A stretch of DNA of 64,000 nt from Diplolepis rosae (GCA_030998225.1 JAPYXD010000696.1:2976001-3040000), one strand, 5' to 3'; shown: positions 30,315 through 42,699, counted from the first letter of the stretch. Notes: generated from the sequence alone by a model not told the origin. Program-made: numbers and translations.

Positions 30315-32429
30315 ATGTTGAAAGTTAACATACCAGGAGAACCCTTAGGAGCAACAACTGTCTTACAACATAACATTCCAACAACAGATGATCAACCGAT
30401 ATTTTCAAAACAATACAGATTCCCTCCAATACATAAAGAAAATATTTCACGTCAAGTAAATGAACTGATCGATAATAAAATTATCAAACCTTCACAATCA
30501 CCATATAATACACCTGTTTGGATAGTACCTAAAAAATTAGGTTCACATGGAAATAGAAAATGGCGAATAGTACTTGATTTTTGCAAACTTAATGTAAAAA
30601 CAATTGGAGATTCTTATCTTTTACCAAATATTATCGATATTTTAGACCAATTAGGATCAGCTCAATATTTTTCTGTATTCGATCTCGCCTCAGGATTTCA
30701 TCAAATAAAAATGAGTCCAGAAGATGCTCATAAGACAGCTTTTTCAACCCCTTACGGACATTATGAATTCGACCGTATGCCATTTGGTTTAAAAAACGCA
30801 CCTGCTACCTTTCAACGATTAATGGATTTAGTTTTAACAGGACTTCAAGGAACTGAATTATTTGTCTACTTAGATGACATTGTTTTATATGCAAATTCTT
30901 TAGAAGAACATGTGGAAAAATTTAGCAAACTAATGGAAAGATTAAGTGCAGCAAATCTCAAATTACAGCCAGATAAATGTGAATTTTTACGACCAGAAGT
31001 TGCTCACTTAGGACATATAATAGACAAGGAAGGTGTACGACCCGACCCCAAGAAAATAGAAGCAGTAAAAAAATTTCCTATCCCAAAAAATCCTAAAAAC
31101 ATTAAACAATTTTTAGGATTGGCTGGTTATTATAGAAGATTTATTGATGGATTCTCTAAAATCGCAACACCCTTGAACCAACTTTTAAAGAAGGATATGA
31201 AATTTAGTTGGTCAGAAAAGCAACAAGAAGCATTTGAACTTTTAAAAAAAAAATTATGTGAAGAATCTCTTTTACAAAGACCAGACTTCTCACAACCTTT
31301 CATTTTGACAACTGATGCGTCAGGATTCGCTATAGGAGGAATACTTTCTCAAGGCAAAATAGGCAAAGATAAACCTATAGCTTATACTTCTAGATCATTA
31401 AATGATTGTGAGAGAAAATATGATACATATGAAAAGGAAGCATTAGCAATTATTTATTGTGTAACATATTTTCGCCCTTACTTATATGGACGAAAATTTA
31501 CCTTAGTCACAGATCATAAACCATTAGTATGGTTTAAAAACTCGAAAGACCCTTGCTCACGAGTAACCAGGTGGAAATTAAAGCTAGCAGAATACGATTT
31601 TGACGTTATATATAAGGCAGGTAAGACTAATGTAAATGCAGGTGCTTTATTGAGAAATCCTTTTGATTTAGAAAATATTGAAAATAATATTGAAATAAAT
31701 TTAATCAAACAAAAAAATGCAAAATGCATATCTGATTTAAAATATCATGAAAAGGTACCAGAAACAAATCTTACGTGCTATGAAAAAATAGATTATGATA
31801 TAATTGAAGAAAATATTGAAGAAAATAATTTTAAGGAATCTAAGCAATTTATGAACAAGAGGAATATATCTAAAAATAAGAATAATCGAAGAAATTATGA
31901 TGGATTATTATATAAGGCTATTAAAGACGAAGATACTGATTATAGTTATTTAAGAGGAAACAAACAAATGCTGACAAATGATGGAAATTTAAATAAGGAT
32001 ATAAGAAATAAAAAATATAATGATGATATAAATTATGATGATATAAATTATGATGGTATAAATTATGAAGATATTGAAAAACAAAAAATTTGTGAATATT
32101 TTGGAGAAATCGAACAATCATACGAAGAAACTTTAATTAAAAATGTTGGTAATAATAAACGCTATAATAATGATGATGATGTTGATACAGAAAAAATTGA
32201 TAGAAGTGAAACTGAAGAAATTAAAGAATTATTAAATGAAGAATATTTATTGAAAAATGACGATGGCAATGATGAAAAATGTTGTATTGAATTAGATTTT
32301 AAGGATATGAACAAAGGAAAAATTTATGAAGATAATGAAAAAGCTATTGAACAATTGAACGAAGAAGATTTATTTAACGTAATTAATAGAAGGTTGATTA
32401 TATATAATAATGAACAAAATGAAAAATGA
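30315..32429 (+). pseudogene. Reverse transcriptase and RNase H of gypsy copy II
   Basis: A 704-codon frame; the preceding linker ends out of phase at 30328, so one frameshift precedes it. RT: fingers about residues 40-100, block A VFDLASGFHQIKM (Asp123), FGLKNAPATFQRLMD, and catalytic box FVYLDDIVLYA (185-188), thumb FLGLAGYYRRFIDGF. RNase H: TTDASGFAIGG (Asp334), YEKEALAIIYCV (Glu375), VTDHKPLVWF (Asp400). The last conserved acidic site, normally in a VADALSR-like motif, reads VNAGALLR, so Asp is replaced by Gly. Residues 450-704 are Asn/Asp/Glu/Lys-rich without a known fold. The RT looks intact; the RNase H is likely impaired. Confidence 0.95.
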
Positions 32430-32655
32430 GGGAAATGGAAATAAATTGATCAATGAACAAAATATTTTGGAAACATTTGTTTCACAATTTTTGAAATGTG
32501 TCATAGATTCTATTCCAATTTTATTAGAAAATAAAAATAAATTTTATGCTATGCAAACAAGGAGCCAATTAAAAAAATTCACGAATATAAATATGGATAA
32601 AAATGAAGATACTATGAAAAATAAATTATTAAAAAATGTTGATGTAACAAATTGA
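32410..32655 (+). pseudogene. pol linker segment in another frame
   Basis: Overlaps the end of the RT frame and continues the polyprotein one frame over. It contains FYAMQTRSQLKK, resembling the V-TRSQ motif found between RNase H and integrase in insect gypsy elements. It ends at TGA 32653-32655. The expected integrase zinc finger and DDE core do not follow. Confidence 0.55.
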
Positions 32656-32787
32656 AGTAACAAAAACCAAAAATAAATAAGAAGAAGAAAAACTCTCCGA
32701 AAAATTAAAATGAAGAATTAATAGAAGAAATTTATTCTGAATCAAATTCTGACTTATCAAGCGAAGACGAAAAAGAAGAAGAAATGC

Positions 32788-33213
32788 ACACCTTATGAAT
32801 TAGTTTTTGGAAAATTAGCACGTTTACCATCAGGCGATCCTTTACCAGAACATGAAAAAATGGAAACCTATGATATGTACATGACAAAATTAATTACAAA
32901 ATTACATGAAATGCGTGGAATAGCAAGGCAAAATTTGATAGCAGCTCAAGAAAAATCAAAATAATACTATGATAGAAAAATTAATCCACAAAATATTAAA
33001 ATCGGAGATAGTGTATTTTTACTGGAAGGTGGAGAACTAAAGAAATTCGAAAATCAATACTCGGGACCATACGAAGTACTTGAAATATTAGGCAAAGGAA
33101 ACATAAAAATTTCAGTTAAAAGTAAACCAAAAATTGTCAATATTAATAGACTTAGACTTTCATATATAACCCCACCAGCAACTATCATAAAAAGAAAAAT
33201 TAAAACAAAATAA
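32788..33213 (+). pseudogene. Integrase C-terminal tail only (catalytic core deleted)
   Basis: The frame opens TPYELVFGKLARLPSG, the motif just after the integrase catalytic core, then MRGIARQNLIAAQEKSK, TAA at 32962-32964, and YYDRKINPQNIKIGDSVFLL, YSGPYEVLEILGKGNIKI and VNINRLRLSYITPP, the DNA-binding C-terminal domain. The HHCC zinc finger and the three catalytic acids (DDE), about 250 residues, are absent between 32656 and 32787. The copy therefore could not have encoded its own integration in its present form. Confidence 0.85.
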
Positions 33214-33231
33214 AAATGATTCCAGATCACC

Positions 33232-33810
33232 ATGGAACCTAAAAATCGTCAACGCATTGATTTATATTGTCACTTAATCGTTCGCCAAGTGCATATAAAA
33301 GCATTATGGCCATACTTATTTATAAATGGAATATTTAATTTCGACGACTAAATTGTACCAAATTGATCTCAAGATACAACAAATTCAGAAATAATGAGAC
33401 ATAATTTTTTCGTAAGTTCCTAACTTACAAGGATTTTAACGTTGACAAAAGGATAATTTTCGCATCATATTGTAGTGTGGGCAATCAAACAGTAATAGTT
33501 ACAGGAAATATAGCAATAATAAATAGCTGAAAGTGAAGCAGCATTTAAACAAATAAAATTAATACAAGAAAGTTATAACCTTTGTGAAGAAAAATATGAA
33601 AATCTGGAAACACAAAAAACTAAATTCCCAAATAAGAGCACTCAAACAGATTCACGCCCAAAATTGGTACCCTTTTGTAAAACATGTAAAAGCTTCAACC
33701 ATACCTCATACAATTGTTCAAAGAAAACAACGAAAACTAAAAAGCCAACAATTTTCAAAAAATTTTTAAACCTCTGCATAATCAAAATATCACCTATGGA
33801 TTTATTTTAA
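33232..33810 (+). pseudogene. Extra 3' reading frame with a CCHC zinc knuckle (gypsy copy II)
   Basis: Begins at ATG 33232 (MEPKNRQRIDLYCHLIVRQV, with the frame closed at 33349-33351). Coding-like sequence continues in a neighbouring frame (DKRIIFASYCSVGNQTVIVT, about 33442-33501) and then as an open stretch 33523-33810: IAESEAAFKQIKLIQESYNL, KSTQTDSRPK, and CKTCKSFNHTSYNC (33676-33717), a perfect CX2CX4HX4C knuckle, followed by a Lys/Thr-rich tail. This is neither env nor a repeat of gag's own knuckles. KSTQTD resembles the dynein light chain LC8-binding motif. The function is unknown; a nucleic-acid-binding accessory protein is a guess. Confidence 0.55.
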
Positions 33811-35492
33811 CAAATAAATTTTCTTCCAGGTTCAATGCTAATACCATCTGTTTTTCTTGTTTTAGGACATAGCCATCCGAGAAGCATTATATATGAAAGA
33901 TACTTTATTCTTTTCGTAATTAAAGTTCGTAATTAAATGTCTAAATTTTTGCACAATGAGTCAGTTTTTACAATTATCATATAAAAACTATTTTGATCAC
34001 TTTACCAGTCTTTATCTTCAAGCCTTGCGCAATTAAAATCTTTGGAGAAGGTAGTCATTTAATGTTTTACATGGATATTTACAAAAATACACAGTTTTTG
34101 AAGTACACTAATTGCAATTTAAAAAAAAAAAAGAGTCATACGCTATCGACGAAGAAATACTAATAATAAACACAAACAAAATTAAAATGACTAATTCTTC
34201 TGCTCCTCTTTTTATAATATAATTATTCTTCACGTTTTTGATAAATTTATGAATGCTTTCCATTATGAAATTCTCTCGTGTACTATGATAATTATCGATA
34301 CCGAAAATTTTCCTAAAATTTTCTTAAGATAATATATTCCCTTCTGCTATGAAAGCGAACATGTTCCATATTTATAGAAAAATACTATTTAAATCTTCAT
34401 TGAATTTAAAGTTTTTCGTTAAAGTAAGTCTTATCCATGATATTCTAAAGCAGAAGGTTCTCTAAAATAAAATACCAAGTATCTGTTTCATAATTTGAAT
34501 ATAAAGAACAAGAAATGTTATTAACCACTTTAGACGAAGTTAAAATGATATACAAAGTAAGCTTATAATCACATTTTCTTATATCAATATGTATAATCGT
34601 TAGTGCTTTATTGAGAAAAAAATGATTAATCAAAATATGTTAGATTTTTAAATTTAGGGATGCGGGATAATGCATGTTTACGAATAAATATTAATAAATA
34701 AAATAATTATGGGTCTAATAAATGTCATTCAACATTACATCTAGTTACAATATCAATATATGTGTGGTTAGCGTTTTTAGACAAATAATGTTTAATCAAT
34801 ATATATGCTGAATCGTTTAGATAAAATAAAAATAAAACGAATCATGTATGTGTATGTATACAAATTCATTCAGAAAAATAATAACAAAGCAAAAATTACA
34901 AAAATAATAAAGTTAGTATGTAGTCATATCTAGCTCTATTGACATATTTATCAAATTATTGAAAATTATCCATTAATATGTATGTTTTAGGGTTTTGCGA
35001 ACAAGAATTTTGTAAAACGCACCATCTCACTAATTTAATTTTAATGAATGAAAAATATACAAAAACAAATATAATATTAAACTTTTCAAAACATTTGAAT
35101 CGACATTTTATATTGTACCCATTTAGGATTATCCTCGTCCGAATATTTAAAACAATGTATCAATATATGTCTTAATAATATAAAAAACTTCATTGTGTGT
35201 CTTTTAAGTATTAAATATTCGAAAATTTTTTATTCAAACCATTGTGAATGTAATAATTATTAATTGCGCGAAAACATGTCTATGTATTGAATTCAATGAA
35301 TCAAATTTAATGTATTTGCGAAAACACGATTATTAACCTATCAAAGCATCAATGTAAACCACAGAAGTAAGAATAGCTCCAAGTCGTTTCAACGAAAATT
35401 CTATCTTAACAAGAATTTTAATCAAAAACGAATGTTAACTTACTTATTTCAAAAAGTTCAAACACGGTCATTGCATCCCCGTGTTCGAACTT
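33811..35492. other. AT-rich 3' untranslated region of gypsy copy II
   Basis: No open frame with a recognisable domain and no env-like signal peptide or membrane region. It separates the last coding-like frame from the polypurine tract by 1.7 kb. Confidence 0.6.
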
Positions 35493-35503
35493 AAGGGGGG
35501 AGG
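35493..35503 (+). other. Polypurine tract
   Basis: AAGGGGGGAGG directly abuts the 3' LTR and would prime plus-strand synthesis. Confidence 0.9.
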
Positions 35504-36815
35504 TGTCACGTCCCGTGACCATCACTAATTATTTATTCATAATATAAAAATATGTAAAATTAATAAAAGATTTTAACATAAAACATACATGAGCAACAGC
35601 TATTAAAAAGTATTGATTAGACGAAACTTTAATGTACGAAAATAAAATTGTAATAGAAAGAGAGATAGTAGTGAACTTATAAATAGAAAACATCGTAAAC
35701 TCTTAACTACCTGTTAACGAGGGAACCCCATCGGAATGTCCTAAGTACACAAGAATATCGACAGGTGCAGCAAAGGATAGAAATTAAAAAATGAATCATC
35801 TCAAGAAGAAGGAATGTCGGGGAAACCAGAATAAGGAAACGAAGTCTCCCCTTTTTTCTTCAGTACATAAAAAAATGGCAACCCAAAGGAAAAGAGGCCA
35901 GCTCAGACACGTGCCAAGTTCAGGCCAACATCAGAAGAATATTAGCAGGGCAAAATTAAATATAGCCAGTATCGACAAAAAATATAAAACCCATTAATCA
36001 CCACCTAGAAGTTCCATGTCAGTATCGATCGAAAGGTAGCCAGTATCGACCGAAAATTAGCACAAAAAGTACCTGCGAATCTGCGAATCTTCAGTTGCCG
36101 CCGGGAAATCTTCAGAAACGGAACTCCTCTAAAAAGTACAGAGTTGATGTCGGACCATCTTAAAATTTGAGAACTCTCTACCCAAGTTACCCCGGTCAAC
36201 TCAGTCCATTTTTGTCAGTATCTTCCTCGTCAATTTAACATTACATAGAAATTCAATTTAATGGAACATTGTTCGTGAGTTAAAAAGTGGAACCTGTGAA
36301 CGGTTCATATATTGAAGTGGCTACGATTTGATTACACCGAGGCCCCACATCGTATATATTGACAGGTGCATCTTCAACTCACCCTTCGGGATCGTCACTA
36401 GTCCAGCCCGAAATAGATTTGTGGATTTAAGGCCCACCTGTCACAGTTTCCCTATTTGGATTTTGGTCTACCTGTCAGAATTTCAACGCATCGTAAAGTG
36501 AATTAGAAGGTGTGTACCCCTTCCGGATTATCAGTGGTTCCAGCCTGGATTCGAGTAAGTCCAATTTTAATATATGACCCCAGGAGGAAATTTTAATAAC
36601 TTTCTATCTCTCTCTCTCTCTATGTCTCTCTCTCTCAGTTTGTACCCATCAAAATAAAGGTTAATAATTGTAAATTCAGTAAGTTTCGAGTTTCATTTTA
36701 GTTAGCTACCCTCATCCCAGTTTCGGTTTAGAAATCCTCTGGATTTCTTTACCGATCTAAAACGAGGGAAAAATAAAATATATTATTAAAGGTAGGTAAG
36801 TGTCAGGACGTCACA
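35504..36815 (+). repeat. 3' LTR of gypsy copy II
   Basis: Nearly identical to 24157-25465, with TG/CA ends, followed by the TAAC target duplication at 36816-36819. It carries three extra bases near 35529. Confidence 0.95.
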
Positions 36816-36819
36816 TAAC

Positions 36820-38199
36820 GTTAGGAAAATGTGTGATGTTTTAACACATTACTGCGATCTTAATTGATGCTTTATTATATTATTTGATTTCTAATATATA
36901 AAATGTAATATTGTAAGAATTGAGTCAACAAATAAACAATGAAGTGATTTGATGAACGAGAAAAAAAAATTTGAACTGGAATTACTAAATTTTATCTATA
37001 CCGCAGCTTCAACTGGTAAATGTGTATAAAATATATTAAATTAATATAGTTATAAACAATCATCATAAAAAAATTAATATTTTTAGTTTTCTGAAAATTT
37101 CACCCTTTTCTTGAGGTTTTTTTATTAATTCTACTCATGGAAGATTGGTAATTAACAACATTTTTCATGGTTATAAACAAATATTATATTATATTATATT
37201 AAATAGCACATTTTTATGTTTGGAATCAAAATCCTTTACTTTTATAACAAAATATAGTGAACAAAAAGCCACGTTTAATATTTTATTTTTGATATGTCAT
37301 TTATTTTATTTTATTTTATCATTTTAAAGTAAAAAAAGTATATTTTTTTCAATTTCTTCACCTTGAAATGACTCAATAAAGTAGGATCTCTACAAATATT
37401 TGACTTAAATTGAACTTCTTTATTTGCATAAAGAAGTTTAATAAGAAAAGCCATTCTTTAAAGTGTTGTGGAGAAATTGTACAAAAAAGTCATGGAGTTA
37501 TGTCTTGATATTGGTAAGAGATTCTCCTAATTTTAGCCTTTCGTATGCAATCAGTGGGTCGGAATTGACTAGTAAACAAGCTAATCGCTGCTAGGTATAA
37601 GCAAACTTTTCAATTAGTTGCTTATAAACGCAAGTAATCTAATATGCCTGGTCAAGCTGTTGCAGATGTTGTCTGGGTAAAAGCCTTGCTTTTGCCACAT
37701 AAGCTGAAAACACCTTTTTATATAAAGTAACAAGTCATTAATAGAATGATTCGTAAGGAATTTTACTACTCAGTATATAACGGAAGTGAGTACTTGAATG
37801 CAGTTGACGCCCAGAGCAGAAGACTGATACAAAACTCAAGTTTTCCTTAGAGGAAAAAATCTCTAACTTTTGTTGACGTCATTTAAAATTCTCAAAACAT
37901 AATATTTTTCATTATAAATAATGATATTTCAAATTGTGTAAATAACTATTACATCTGAACTAAGAAATTTCGTGCAAAAGATGAGGTTTACCTATTTGGT
38001 AAATAAATAATTAAAATGACGAAGTTTAATTTGATTTACACAATGGTAATTTAATTAATAGTAATTAATTTAAAAACACACAATTTCTTAATTTCGATAT
38101 AATATTTATTTATATAAATAAAAGTACCACTATTCATAATAAACAAAAATAATAATTTTAGTTTTAAAATTTGAAACAATGGACGAAAAGTAGCTAATC
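36820..38199. other. AT-rich non-coding stretch
   Basis: No frame or terminal repeat recognised. Confidence 0.5.
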
Positions 38200-38370
38200 A
38201 GGTGCTTCCTGAGTCGAAATCTCGGCGCAAGTTTTACGTTTTTAGGTACTGCTTCTTCTCATTTACCCCTGCTTTGATACTTCTAGAAATATTTCGAACT
38301 TGAATTAATCCTTATTTGCTCCTTCTCAAAGCTAAAACCTGATTTAGACCTTATATGTTTCGAACATTGA
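38200..38370 (+). repeat. Interspersed repeat 'B', copy 1
   Basis: GCAAGTTTTACGTTTTTAGG, GCTTTGATACTT and TTGAATTAATCCTTATT recur in the same order at 43125-43250. The flanking CTGAGTCGAAATCT also occurs inverted at 43763-43776. Confidence 0.75.
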
Positions 38371-38616
38371 AAATCTTTTACACCTGATTTTAACTATTAT
38401 TCTTAGTTATTATCTGTAATTGAATTGTTATTCAAATAACTGTGAAGCTAAAAATTGAATATATGAATTATGCGATTACTTGAATTATAATATATTGTAT
38501 ATTATATTAAATAATAATATTAATCAATTATATATATAATCATAAACAATTGAAATATTGCTTAAATTATAATACATATTGTGTATTCACCTAAAATTAC
38601 ATTACATGCACATTTA

Positions 38617-40375
38617 TCCCGTGTAGAAATTTTGATAGAGGTCTAGTGGGGCCCCGACGAGTTTGCCCTATCTCTAGTCGGGATCTAGCGTGGAAAACTA
38701 GTCAGGGCCCCGTCGGTAACGTAACGCTTTTGTCGACGTGGGCCCTACTAGACTTTCTAGTAGGGGTTTAGTGAGGTCAGCCCTTACACTACCCCACCTA
38801 CATAAAACAACACCATTAGGGCCCTATTGGACCTCCGCATTGAATTTAGGGGCTAAAATCAGCAGAATCACATGACCAATTTTGTTCAGGTATCTCACTG
38901 AGAAAATAATAAATAAAAAGGATTTTCCAGAAGTGATAGATAAAGTACAGGGGAAATGCGAGTTACGACTCTAATATTTACCGTTTTTAATGGCAACGGA
39001 GGGATATTCGCTTGAAAGGTTAAGTTTACGGTTTTCACAGTAAAAAATCTGTTTTCAAGATAGGAAATTTTTTCTGAGTAAATTGACAGTATTTTTTCGT
39101 TACATGTACACCGAAAAAAAAAATCTCAGTAGGTTTGACTACTTTTTAACTTACTTTCCGTAGTTTGTAAAGGCCCCAAGTGTCATTTTTGAAGTTAAGT
39201 GAACTGCTGGAACATAGGTAAATCAAATAAGAGCAGTAGTTGAATCGATGAATATTCTTAGTACATTTCAAAACTGTATATACTTTCAAGTAGACTCTAA
39301 CTTACTATTTTTATATACACGCCTACAAACACACATCCCCCTCTCTACACTACACAAACGCTCGTTTAGGTGGTATTAAAAATTATTCTTAACGCTGCGG
39401 GTTCGAACCCTCTCTACTTATAATTAACGCATTACTAACCTAACGACTAAGCCTCTCGGCTGCGCACGCTTGGAATACGAGAAAGAAAATAGCGCTTATA
39501 ACCTTCAACTACTGCAGGGCCTTGTAAGAAGTGTATAGGCCCCGTGTAATCGCGAATTTTTAGATTTTAGCCCAATTTATGATTCTGATTAAAATTTTTA
39601 AGATTTTTAATTATTAAATCGATTTTCTATAAAATAAAATATTTTTGAAAGAAAGCGATCAAATTTTTGAATTAAAGAACATTACATAATAAAAAGATTT
39701 ATATACATTTTAGAATTATTAACTTTTATTATTGTATATTAGTGATACTTTATACAGGTTATGATTGCTTTAATTTTTGTTTTCAAGAGTAAAATCAACA
39801 TATGTTCAGAATATAAAAAATTTGAGTTTTTTCAATTCCAAAAATATGATGAAACTTTTGAATCAAGAAAATTAAATTATCGTTATTACCTCGACACAAT
39901 AAGATACACACACATACACTTACGTTCTCGCATATGATTATTATAATTACATGCGAATTCGAGTCAAAATTATCAAAAAGTTTTCTTAGATGTTCTTGAT
40001 TCCTCTTAAGTATTGATCATATTCAAGACCGTGTTCAGAAAATCTCCATTTTTCTCAGATAAGATCAAATTTTAATGGGAATAAAGAATAAAGGTTATGT
40101 TGTATCTAATGGACCTAACCTTAACCACAAATATTACAAAAAGGGATTCTCTAGTCAGGGCCCCGCTAGATACAAATAGATTTTCCATACTTGAGCGAAA
40201 CAAGGAATTCCTCACTGGAACCTGACAGGGCCCCTATCATTTTTTTCTGGACTAGAAATACTAATCGTGTGCTAACAGGGCCCCCACCAGTTTTTTCTAG
40301 AAGAGGAAATTCTAGTCCGGGCCCCACTAGAACCCAACTTGAAATAAGGAAAGATAGGGCAATTTCTACACGGGA
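38617..40375. mobile_element. TA-flanked MITE with GGGCCC-rich arms, 1.76 kb
   Basis: Perfect inverted ends TCCCGTGTAGAAATT (38617) and its complement (ends 40375), each with TA immediately outside. Both subterminal regions (about 38640-38830 and 40150-40330) carry repeated TCTAGT-GGGCCCC motifs. The middle is AT-rich and holds a SINE-like segment at 39399-39465. No transposase frame. The TA duplication and TIR suit a Tc1/mariner-type mobiliser. Confidence 0.85.
39399..39465 (-). repeat. tRNA-derived SINE head (minus strand)
   Basis: On the minus strand GCGCAGCCGAGAGGCTTAGT resembles a tRNA D-arm (A box) and, about 30 bases further, AGGGTTCGAACCCGC gives a perfect B box in a T-arm hairpin (plus coordinates 39399-39410). 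The anticodon part between them is not tRNA-like. The SINE body would extend below 39399; its end is not obvious. Confidence 0.5.
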
Positions 40376-41017
40376 TATAATTTATGTAAATTTTATTGAG
40401 TATATATATTATATATAGATTATTATATCAATAAATTATATATGTATATATATAAATATTTATTTATTTATAATTTATATTAATTATTGATAGTTGTAAT
40501 CATGTAATAATGATAATAATAATTATATGGGTCATTTCATGGGAGATTTACAGTCAAAATTTTTTTTTCGACGAAACATTTTTTTTGCCTTTTTGCTTCG
40601 AAAATAATCTACACGTATTTTTTTTTCAATGTGATACTTGAAAATTTCGAGATATAATTTTTTTAAGTTTGGCACTCTGGAAATTTTTTTTTTTCCAACA
40701 GCTCACTGTAAAAGCAGTTTTGAATATAAAATGTAACCATTGCACTTGAAATGCGCGAAACAGTACAAGCTTTCAAAAAAGTTATAGCACACATTTCGTT
40801 GTTTTTTTTTTGTAATAACAATATAGTACATTTTTATAAACAATTCAATTTTTTTTAAATTCGGAACTAATTAACATGTTTTAATCGAGAGCTTGGCATT
40901 TCTGTATTACTTTGAAATAGGTGAACACTTGAGGAAAATTCACAGAAAACTAAAACAGCGGTCACTGCATTCACTGCCACACGTGCTTCGAGTCCGAGCA
41001 TGCCTAATCAAGCTTAA

Positions 41018-41684
41018 GGTAGTTTCTTCACGAAAATTAGACCTCAGGCAAAAATAGATAATTTTGCTTTCAAGAATAGCAATATTATTTTTTAAAGGGC
41101 TAATTTAAAAGGGAAAAGATTATTTTTCATGAAAAAAGTTTGAAACACAAAAAAATAATTTAATTTATAAATTTTATTTTGGCCCAAACTTATTTTCTTA
41201 TCGCTTCGAGCCAAATTTTTAAAAATGATGCGATTCTAATAGATCACAGTTCATTTTTTTAGGAAAAAGATTCTCTACAACTTGACCGTTTCCAATTTTT
41301 GAAAATGAATTCTTTAATGGGTGAAAGTATAAAAAAAAAAATTTTCAAAATAAAATTTTTATAAACAAATTGCTGTATTTGATAATAATTAATTCAATTT
41401 GAAAAATAGGAAACGGTCATGTTGTAGAGAATCTTTTTCTTAAAAAAATGAACCGTGATTTATTAGAATCGAATCATTTTTAAAAATTTGGCTCGAAGCG
41501 ATAAGAAAATAAGTTTGGGCAAAAATAAAATTTATTAATAAAATTATTTTTTTGTGTTTCAAATTTTTTTCATGGAAAATAATCTTTTCCCTTTCAAATT
41601 AGCCCTTTAAAAAATAATATTGCTATTCTTACAAGCAAAATTATCTATTTTTGCCTGAGGTCTAATTTTCGTGAAGGAACTACC
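41018..41684. mobile_element. TTAA-flanked foldback MITE (type 1)
   Basis: The ends GGTAGTTTCTTCACGAAAAT and the complement (GGAACTACC) are bounded by TTAA at 41014-41017 and 41685-41688. The two arms are inverted copies along most of the length (for example TTGGCCCAAACTTATTTTCT and its near complement). Non-coding. Confidence 0.9.
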
Positions 41685-41688
41685 TTAA

Positions 41689-42133
41689 GGGAGTATGGTG
41701 GATAATAAGACTATTAAAAATGAGAATCACTTGTAATTTTGAACTAATTAATAAAACTTGAACTATGGTTCAAATTTCGTGACTCTTTAGAACCTCAAAC
41801 CCAAGAAATTAATTATTGAAAATAACATGTGATCTTATGGGAAAATGCTGTTTTTTAAAGATTATTTAAAAATGGCAAAATTATGAAAAAACTCTGAGAT
41901 ACGAGGAATTTTTTCATAATTTTCCCATTTTTAAATAATTTTGAAATATCTTTATAATATACAAAAACAGCATTTTCCCATAAGATCACATGTTATTTTC
42001 AATAATTAATTTCTGGAGTTTGAGGTTCTGAAGGGTCACGAAATTTGAACCATAGTTCAAGTAAGCTATAATACGCGTTCTATCAAAATTACAAGTAATT
42101 CTTATTTTTAATAGTCTTATGCACCATACTCCC
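41689..42133. mobile_element. TTAA-flanked foldback MITE (type 2)
   Basis: The ends GGGAGTATGGTG and CACCATACTCCC are bounded by TTAA (41685-41688, shared with the neighbouring element, and 42134-42137). The arms are inverted copies over about 200 bp each (CATGTGATCTTATGGGAAAA against its complement). Non-coding; the sequence is unrelated to the type 1 element. Confidence 0.9.
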
Positions 42134-42699
42134 TTAAGCGTAGTTGCAGCGTGCGAGCTCGCTCTTTGCAACGTGCGGGACAGATTTTGTAAATTAATTA
42201 CACCTATAGTTTTCATTTTTCCATTCCAAAATTTTGCCTGCATATTGAAAAAACTTCAACAAAGATATAGAAACAAAAAAATAGGAAAAAAATTAGTTCC
42301 AAATTAAAAAAAAATTGAATTGTTTATTTAAATGTACTATATTGTTATTACAAAAAAAACAACGAAATGTGTGCTATAACTTTTTTGAAAGCTTGTACTC
42401 TTTCGCGCATTTCAAGTGCAAAACTGCTTTTACGGTGAGCTGTTAGAAAAAAAAAATGTTTGCCGAGTGCCAAACTTAAAAAAATTATACCTCGAAATTT
42501 TCAAGTATCACATTGAAAAAAAAATAAATGTCGAATATTTTCGAAGTAAAAAGGCAAAAAAAATGTTTCGTCGAAAAAAATTTTGACTGTAAATCTCCCA
42601 TCAAATGACCCATATAAAAAATACTTTTTTATATGTATGTAGTTTCATTTTTCTTGTTTTATTCAGTTAGGGACCTTTTTGTATTTTCTAGATTTCAAT

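Larger units (their letters stand above)
24157..36815 (+). mobile_element. Ty3/gypsy LTR retrotransposon copy II, complete in outline
   Basis: Two 1.31-kb LTRs beginning TGTCACG and ending GTCACA enclose, in order, a primer-binding site, a long leader, gag, protease, reverse transcriptase, RNase H, an integrase tail, an extra 3' frame and a polypurine tract. The target duplication TAAC is intact on both sides (24153-24156; 36816-36819). The LTRs differ by roughly a dozen changes seen by eye, so insertion was recent compared with the other elements here. Yet the coding region is badly damaged: an inverted gag start, stops, frameshifts and no integrase core. No env-like gene was recognised. Confidence 0.95.
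40526..42614. mobile_element. Foldback/MITE with TA flanks, 2.09 kb, host of two TTAA elements
   Basis: The ends TGGGTCATTT-ATGGGAGATT are inverted copies, with TA outside both; homology of the arms runs several hundred bases (for example TTTGGCACTC/GAGTGCCAAA and CAGCTCACTGTAAAAGCAGT). The two inner elements (41018-41684 and 41689-42133) are later insertions; removing them leaves GAGCATGCCTAATCAAGC joined through one TTAA to GCGTAGTTGCAGCG. No coding frame. Confidence 0.9.

Noticed and set aside
33214..35492. env gene of an errantivirus-like element
   Set aside because: No signal peptide, furin-like site or membrane segment is seen; only the zinc-knuckle frame is coding-like.
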